Origin: an uncultured Porphyromonas sp.
GTDB lineage: Bacteria; Bacteroidota; Bacteroidia; Bacteroidales; Porphyromonadaceae
NCBI GenBank assembly: GCA_900539765.1
Contig: UQDF01000040.1
Span: 1 to 20,998 of the forward strand
Direction: 5' to 3'
DNA length: 20,998 nt
The notes below the pieces were generated by a model, which worked only from the letters and a program-made list of their open reading frames with translations, did not search any database and was not told the DNA's origin. Positions 15,410 to 20,998 of the stretch are shown here, one piece after another. The number at the start of each line of letters is the position of its first letter. The stretch's first letter is position 1. Both the position numbers and the translations under genes were made by a program.

Positions 15410-17479
15410 ATGAATAGTAATAAAGGACAAATCGGGGTTACGAGTGAAAACATATTCCCCGTCATCAAGAAGTTTCTCTATAGTGAGCATGATATATTCC
15501 TCCGCGAGATCGTATCCAACGCAGTCGATGCGACGACCAAGCTACGCGCGCTGATAGCTCGTGGCACGGAGGTGGGCAGCACTGAGGATCTCCGTGTAGA
15601 GGTCCTACTAGATAAGGAGGCGCGTACACTGACCGTACGAGACTATGGTATCGGTATGACTGCCGATGAGGTAGAGCGCTACATCAATCAGATAGCTTTC
15701 TCTGGTGCGGAGGACTTCCTGGAGAAGTACAAGGATGCTTCGGACAATATCATCGGACACTTCGGACTAGGCTTTTACTCAGCCTTTATGGTCTCCGAGC
15801 GTGTCGAGATAGACACCCTCTCCTACCAGCCAGACGCGCAGCCAGTTCACTGGAGCTGTGATGGTTCTCCCGCCTACGAGATGAGTACGGGTAGCCGTAC
15901 CGAGCGTGGTACCGACATTATTATGCATCTGGACGAAGAGAGCGACGAATTCCTCGAGCAGGCACGCATTGAGGAGCTACTGACGAAGTATTGTCGCTTC
16001 CTCCCGATCCCCATCATCTTTGGTAAGAAGCAGGAGTGGAAGGACGGTAAGATGCAGGATACCGAGGAGGACAATGTGATCAACGACACCAACCCGCTCT
16101 GGCTCCGCAAGCCACAAGACCTTACGGACGAGGACTATCGTGAGTTCTACCGTAAGCTCTACCCAGGAGCTGACGAGCCACTCTTTTGGATACATCTTAA
16201 TGTAGACTACCCCTTCACCTTGACAGGCGTACTCTACTTCCCCAAGGTGAGCAACAAGGTAGATCTGCAGAGCAACAAGATCAAGCTCTACTGCAATCAG
16301 GTCTTTGTGACTGACGAGGTGGAGAGCATCGTGCCTATGTACTTGACCTTGCTCCACGGTGTGATCGACTCACCAGACATACCGCTCAATGTGTCGCGCT
16401 CTTACCTACAGTCCGACAGCAATGTCAAGAAGATCAGCAGCTACATTACGAAGAAAGTGGCCGACAAGCTGGAGGAGATCATGAAGAATGACCGCCCCAC
16501 CTACGAAGCTAAGTGGCCCGACCTCTCCGTCTTCATACATTATGGTATCCTCACCGATGAGAAGATGGAGGAGCGCGCCCTCAAGTCGCTACTCCTACTG
16601 GAGGATGTGGCTGGGAAGTTCTACACGCCCGAGGAGTATCGCGAGCTGGTCAAGAGCAATCAGACCGACAAGGACGACAAGCTCGTCTACCTCTATGCCA
16701 CCGATCCTGAGGCGCAGTACAGCTACATCCAGGCTGCCGAAGCTAAGGGCTACAACGTACTCCACATGCACGGCATGCTCGACACTCCCCTACTTAACCA
16801 TCTAGAGCAAAAGTGGGAGGGCACGCACTTCGTACGTGTAGATAGTGACACGGTCGACCAATTGATCCAGCGTGACGACACAACGACCGATGCCTCTGAG
16901 CATGAGACCGAGATTATGCGTAGTCTCTTTGCCAAGGCGCTCCCGACGGGCGAGGCCAACTATCAGGTCTTCCTACGCAATATGGGTCAGGATGCTCAGC
17001 CAGCAGTGGTCACCCGTATGGAGTGGATGCGCCGTATGAAGGAGATGTCGCAGTATCAGCCTGGAGCTTCCTTCTACAACTCACTACCCGACAGCTATTC
17101 GCTCGTACTCAATGCGGATCACCCGCTCATCAAGAGCTTGCTAGAGGGTGAGGGCAAGGAGCTAGAGCCACAGCTCGCACCCCTGCGCTCCCAGCTCGCC
17201 ACGCTCCAAGAGCAAGTCACAGAGCTAGACAAGGAAGCTAAGGAGCAGACCGAGCCTACCGAAGAGCAAAAGAAAGAACTACAAGAGAAGAAGGAGGCTC
17301 TCCACAAGCAGCAAGAAGAGCTACACGGCGAGATGCAAAGTTCCTTCGACCAGTATGCCGAGAAGCAGCCTATGATACGTCACATCGTCGAGCTGGCTCT
17401 CCTCTCAGCTGGTGAACTACGAGGCGTTGCCCTACAAGAGTTCATCAAGCGCACCACCGAACTTCTATCGTCTAAGTAA
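15410..17479 (+). CDS. htpG: Molecular chaperone HtpG (bacterial Hsp90)
   Basis: A 689-residue Hsp90 that helps fold or remodel client proteins in the cytoplasm, using ATP. The N-terminal GHKL ATPase domain has Glu33 and Asn37 in LREIVSNAVDA (31-41), the DYGIGMT box (78-84) and the glycine-rich lid GHFGLGF (116-122). The middle domain includes PLNVSRSYLQSD, which carries the conserved catalytic-loop arginine. Near the C-terminus, about residues 582-642 are rich in Glu, Lys and Gln and should form a coiled coil; E. coli HtpG (624 residues) lacks this, while Bacteroidota HtpG proteins commonly have it. The start is the Met just before GQIGVTSENIFP, the normal N-terminus. It sits 36 bases after clpC and 24 before the S41 peptidase gene, with no terminator between them. 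Confidence 0.97.
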   Translation: MNSNKGQIGVTSENIFPVIKKFLYSEHDIFLREIVSNAVDATTKLRALIARGTEVGSTEDLRVEVLLDKEARTLTVRDYGIGMTADEVERYINQIAFSGAEDFLEKYKDASDNIIGHFGLGFYSAFMVSERVEIDTLSYQPDAQPVHWSCDGSPAYEMSTGSRTERGTDIIMHLDEESDEFLEQARIEELLTKYCRFLPIPIIFGKKQEWKDGKMQDTEEDNVINDTNPLWLRKPQDLTDEDYREFYRKLYPGADEPLFWIHLNVDYPFTLTGVLYFPKVSNKVDLQSNKIKLYCNQVFVTDEVESIVPMYLTLLHGVIDSPDIPLNVSRSYLQSDSNVKKISSYITKKVADKLEEIMKNDRPTYEAKWPDLSVFIHYGILTDEKMEERALKSLLLLEDVAGKFYTPEEYRELVKSNQTDKDDKLVYLYATDPEAQYSYIQAAEAKGYNVLHMHGMLDTPLLNHLEQKWEGTHFVRVDSDTVDQLIQRDDTTTDASEHETEIMRSLFAKALPTGEANYQVFLRNMGQDAQPAVVTRMEWMRRMKEMSQYQPGASFYNSLPDSYSLVLNADHPLIKSLLEGEGKELEPQLAPLRSQLATLQEQVTELDKEAKEQTEPTEEQKKELQEKKEALHKQQEELHGEMQSSFDQYAEKQPMIRHIVELALLSAGELRGVALQEFIKRTTELLSSK

Positions 17480-17503
17480 ATACCCCTAAGAATATCCGTT
17501 TTT

Positions 17504-20500
17504 ATGAAGAGGAACACTTCCCTTTGCAAGCGTCTCCTACTCCTACTAGCCCTCTCAGCCACATGGCTCGTGGGGGCTGTAGCGCAGGAGACACCCCGCT
17601 GGCTACGCTATGCCGAGATCTCACCAGATGGTAATCAGATAGCCTTTTGCTACCAAGGCGACATCTACATTGTCGATGCTATCGGTGGCGAGGCGCGTCT
17701 CCTGACTGGCTCCGATGGGTACGAGTCACACCCCACCTGGAGTCCCGATGGCAAGCGTATCGCCTTCATGAGCAATCGTGATGGGCACCGCTCCATCTAC
17801 ACTATGTCAGCCCTTGGTGGCGATGTCAAGCGCATCACACACCACTCGGGCAATAGCCATACCGTCGAGTGCTACACACCCGACGGTCGTTTTATCATTA
17901 TGTCCGAATCTCTCCAGCAGCCCGCCACCAGTGCGCTCAATCCTACGGGCATCCTCTCGCAGCTCTATATGATACCTGTCGATGGCGGCACACCTATGCT
18001 CTACAACGCTCGCCCTCTGGAGGAGGTCACCTTCAGCCATCGTGGCGACCGTTACGTAGCGCAAGACATCAAGGGCTTTGAGAATAAGTGGCGCAAGCAC
18101 CACACCAGCTCCGTCACACGAGACATTTATATAGTAGACCCCAAGACAGGAGCCACCACCGCCTGCACACTAGAGCCTGGCGAAGACCTCTCACCTGTCT
18201 TCGGGCCAGATGACCAAACCATCTTCTTCATCAGCGAGCGAGGCAAGAGTAATTCGCTCAACGTATGGAAGCAGCGCATTGGCAAGCAAACCGCTCAGCA
18301 AGTGACCAGCTTCCGCAATCACCCCGTACGCTTCCTCAGCATCTCACGCTCCGGACGGCTCTGCTTCGCCTACGATGGCGACCTCTACACTATGACCGAG
18401 GGACGCTCTCCGCAGAAAGTCCAGATCACCCTGCGCACCGAGGGTCCTAAGGACAAAGTGTACCGCCGCACAGCCAGCAGTGGAGGAAGCTCCTTTACGC
18501 CCAGCAGTGACGGCAAGCAGCTAGCCTTCATCATGCGAGGTGATGTCTACGTCACCTCTGTGGAGCATGGCACGACGAAGCGCATCACCCAGAGCGCTGG
18601 CGCCGAGGAGAGTGTCACTTGGAGTCCCGACAGCAAGACGCTCGTCTACGACTCGCGCCGTGACGGCAAGCATATCCTCTACAAGGCGACCATCGCCTCA
18701 GACAAGGAGCTAGACTTCGCCTCTGCTACCATTATCAAGGAGGAGCCGCTCATGCCCGAGTGCAAGATGGAGCAAGCCCTACCCCAGTACTCTCCCAATG
18801 GCAAGCAGATCGCCTTCGTTGGAGACCGCAAGCGCATCTATACCTATAATGTAGAGAGCAAGAAGCTCACGCAGGTCACCAGTGGCAAGGATCAGCCCGA
18901 GATGCACGGCTACATCAGCTTCGAGTGGAGTCCTGACAGCCGCTGGATAGCCTTTAGCTACACGCCCAATGTCCATGCGCCCTTTGGTGATGTAGGCTTG
19001 GTAAGAGCTACTGGTGGCGAGGTGATCAACTTGACCAATACGGGTTACTTCAGCGACCTCACGGGCTGGGTTATGGAGGGCAATGCCATCCTCTTCACCT
19101 CTGACCGTCATGGTATGCGCAATCACGCTTCGTGGGGCTCCATGAGCGACGCTTACCTCGTCTTCCTCAACCGCAAGGCGTACGAGAAGTTTAGCATGAC
19201 CCCCGAAGAGCGCGATCTCTACGATCGTGCTGGACTAGACACGCTGCAGTATGGACCCGATCCCGTCCCTGCCGAGGATAGTGCTAAGAAGAAGGACGAG
19301 ACCAAGCCTATCATCGTTGAGATCCAGGGCATCGAAGACCGCATCGTACGGCTCACGCCCAATTCGAGCGACCTCGCAGACGCTTATGTCGATGCCGACG
19401 GAAAGAACCTCTACTACCTCTCAGCCTTTGAGGGGGGGTACAACCTCTGGCACACAGACCTACGAAAGGGCAATACCGCGATGCTACGTCAGCTAGACCT
19501 TTCTGGCAGTGCTTACTTTGCTCCAACTCCTAAGGGGGATAAGATCTTCGTCGTATCCTCGGGCCGAGTACAGTGCTTTACGCCTGCCTCGAAGAAGTTC
19601 GAGCCAGTCAACTACCGTGCGCGTGTAGAGCTGGATAGCTACGCAGAGCGTGAGGCAATGTACGACTTTATGGTTCGTGAGGAGGGGTTACGCTTCTACC
19701 GCGCAGATATGCACGGCGTAGACTGGAAGGGTCTGACCGACCACTACCGCCAGTTCTTGCCCCATGTTGCGACAAACGAGGACTTCTCCGAGATGCTCAG
19801 CGAAATCCTCGGCGAACTCAACGTATCGCACACTGGCTCAGGCTACAGACAGGGTTCTAGCGAGCCAGCTACGGGACGCCTAGGTCTACTCTACAACTGG
19901 TACTCCCTACCCCTCGAGGGGATCATCGTCGATGAAATCGTTACCGGCGGACCCTTTGACACTTACCTGACCAAGCTACAGCCTGGCGACCGCATCGTCG
20001 CAATCGATGGCACACGCATCGACCACCACACCGATTGGCGTGACCTCCTCGCAGGCACTACTGGCACGCTCACGGCTGTCACCTTCTATAGTAATAAGGA
20101 GCAAAAGGAAATCACCGAGGCCGTTCGTCCTATCTCATCTGGCAAGCTCTCGGGACTGCTCTACAAGCGCTGGGTCAAGGCTCGCGAAGCTGAGGTACAG
20201 CGTCTCTCGAATGGTCGTCTCGGCTATGTACACATCCCGAGCATGGGCGACGACGAGTTCCGCACCGTCTACAGCGAAGTGATGGGCAAGTACTACCAAT
20301 GCGATGGTATCGTCATCGACATCCGCTACAACGGAGGTGGTCGTCTGCACGAAGACCTCGAGACCTTCTTCGGTGGCAAGGCTTATCTGCAGCAAGAGGT
20401 GCGTGGACAGGACTACTGCACGATGCCTAGCAAGCGATGGACCAAGCCCTCAGTCATGCTCGTCTGCGAGGCCGACTACTCCAATGCACACGGCTCTCCA

Positions 20501-20797
20501 TGGGTCTACCAAACCCTCGGCATGGGCAAGGTCGTCGGCATGCCAGTACCAGGCACTATGACCTCGGTCAACTGGGTCACCATGCAGAACCCGCTGCTCT
20601 TCTTCGGCATTCCCGCCGTAGGTTACCGCACCGAGCAGGGAGACTTCCTCGAGAATAAGCAGCTCGAACCCGATGTGGTCGTACCGCTCGACTACAACCG
20701 CGTCCTCGAGGGACACGATAGTCAGCTAGAAGCAGCCGTACGCGTACTCCTTGAGGAGGTCAAGGCTCATCCGCAGCCTACCTTCCCCAAGCGATAA
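17504..20797 (+). CDS. Exported tricorn-like S41 family peptidase
   Basis: A 1097-residue secreted protein. The signal peptide has basic residues, a leucine-rich core (11-22) and a likely cleavage after AVA at 25-27, leaving Gln28 first. Residues 30-545 carry repeated beta-propeller (PD40/WD40-like) motifs such as ISPDGNQIAF, WSPDGKRIAF and WSPDSKTLVY. A second, partial propeller segment covers about 600-700. The C1 region follows, with Ser775-His776 in NVSHTG, matching the SH pair of the tricorn active site. A PDZ domain lies at about 790-870 (LQPGDRIVAIDG, 825-836). The S41 core contains GYVHIPSM (907-914), DIRYNGGG (939-946) and the probable nucleophile Ser993 in EADYSNAHG (989-997). The role is probably peptide or protein degradation in the periplasm. 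It has no C-terminal type IX sorting domain. It is the last gene of the operon and a terminator follows. Confidence 0.93.
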   Translation: MKRNTSLCKRLLLLLALSATWLVGAVAQETPRWLRYAEISPDGNQIAFCYQGDIYIVDAIGGEARLLTGSDGYESHPTWSPDGKRIAFMSNRDGHRSIYTMSALGGDVKRITHHSGNSHTVECYTPDGRFIIMSESLQQPATSALNPTGILSQLYMIPVDGGTPMLYNARPLEEVTFSHRGDRYVAQDIKGFENKWRKHHTSSVTRDIYIVDPKTGATTACTLEPGEDLSPVFGPDDQTIFFISERGKSNSLNVWKQRIGKQTAQQVTSFRNHPVRFLSISRSGRLCFAYDGDLYTMTEGRSPQKVQITLRTEGPKDKVYRRTASSGGSSFTPSSDGKQLAFIMRGDVYVTSVEHGTTKRITQSAGAEESVTWSPDSKTLVYDSRRDGKHILYKATIASDKELDFASATIIKEEPLMPECKMEQALPQYSPNGKQIAFVGDRKRIYTYNVESKKLTQVTSGKDQPEMHGYISFEWSPDSRWIAFSYTPNVHAPFGDVGLVRATGGEVINLTNTGYFSDLTGWVMEGNAILFTSDRHGMRNHASWGSMSDAYLVFLNRKAYEKFSMTPEERDLYDRAGLDTLQYGPDPVPAEDSAKKKDETKPIIVEIQGIEDRIVRLTPNSSDLADAYVDADGKNLYYLSAFEGGYNLWHTDLRKGNTAMLRQLDLSGSAYFAPTPKGDKIFVVSSGRVQCFTPASKKFEPVNYRARVELDSYAEREAMYDFMVREEGLRFYRADMHGVDWKGLTDHYRQFLPHVATNEDFSEMLSEILGELNVSHTGSGYRQGSSEPATGRLGLLYNWYSLPLEGIIVDEIVTGGPFDTYLTKLQPGDRIVAIDGTRIDHHTDWRDLLAGTTGTLTAVTFYSNKEQKEITEAVRPISSGKLSGLLYKRWVKAREAEVQRLSNGRLGYVHIPSMGDDEFRTVYSEVMGKYYQCDGIVIDIRYNGGGRLHEDLETFFGGKAYLQQEVRGQDYCTMPSKRWTKPSVMLVCEADYSNAHGSPWVYQTLGMGKVVGMPVPGTMTSVNWVTMQNPLLFFGIPAVGYRTEQGDFLENKQLEPDVVVPLDYNRVLEGHDSQLEAAVRVLLEEVKAHPQPTFPKR

Positions 20798-20846
20798 GCA
20801 GCTAGCATACATAGTGAGGAGCATCACGCCTCCCCACTAAATTCCC

Positions 20847-20886
20847 AAAGAGAGGAGATGTCGTCATCGGCGTCTCCTCTCTTTTT
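20847..20886 (+). terminator. Intrinsic terminator after the S41 peptidase gene
   Basis: AGAGAGGAGA (20849-20858) pairs exactly with TCTCCTCTCT (20873-20882). Two more A-T pairs are possible outside, and a G-U and a G-C pair inside, with a 10-base loop. The T-run at 20882-20886 follows directly. It begins about 50 bases after the stop codon and closes the clpC-htpG-peptidase operon. Confidence 0.9.
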
Positions 20887-20983
20887 GTCTTCTCGTCTGC
20901 CTCTTTCCTTGATTCTATTGCTGTCCGATAAAAGCTGAGACTTCGTATATTCAATTAGTAAATGCAACTCATACCTACAAAAA

Positions 20984-20998
20984 ATGGATCGCACCCTA
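20984..20998 (+). CDS. Possible start of a gene cut by the window edge
   Basis: An ATG at 20984 is preceded by an A-rich stretch, typical of Bacteroidota start regions, and opens a frame (M-D-R-T-L) that runs off the window. Only five codons are visible, and no full promoter was found in 20887-20983, so neither function nor reality can be judged. Confidence 0.15.

Overview
The window looks like chromosomal DNA of a Bacteroidota bacterium, most likely a Porphyromonas-type species of moderate GC. Three things point there: TAnnTTTG-type promoters preceded by a TTG 19 bases upstream, the gene order pyrG-yidC and purF-carA-carB, and Bacteroidota-type HtpG, YidC and PurF proteins. The genus is an inference; no rRNA or marker comparison was possible.

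Left half (242-10849), all on the minus strand and read from right to left: pyrG, yidC, purF, carA, carB, trmN6. The gaps are 57, 25, 28, 21 and 22 bases, with no terminator visible between genes, so this is probably one long operon. It joins carbamoyl-phosphate synthesis (carA/carB), CTP synthesis (pyrG) and the first committed step of purine synthesis (purF). All three enzymes are glutamine amidotransferases. The operon also holds the membrane insertase YidC and a tRNA A37 methyltransferase. CarB reads like the eukaryotic CAD type rather than the E. coli type. PurF is a long, divergent form.

Centre (10850-12343) is a divergent regulatory region. It contains a probable pyrG promoter pointing left and two well-formed promoters pointing right. 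These are followed by tRNA-Asp(GTC), tRNA-Leu(CAG) and tRNA-Leu(GAG), a strong intrinsic terminator, a roughly 175-bp element with terminal inverted repeats (MITE-like), and the clpC promoter with a leader of about 120 nt.

Right half (12344-20797), plus strand: clpC, htpG and an exported tricorn-like S41 peptidase, 36 and 24 bases apart, closed by a terminator at 20847-20886. This reads as a protein quality-control operon: an AAA+ unfoldase, an Hsp90 chaperone and an envelope protease. The ClpC has an unusually long and divergent N-terminal region.

I did not find a clearly new multi-gene system, CRISPR array, phage or complete insertion sequence. The items most worth a second look are the MITE-like element, the ClpC N-terminal extension, the extra promoter upstream of the tRNA cluster, and the mixed nucleotide/YidC operon.
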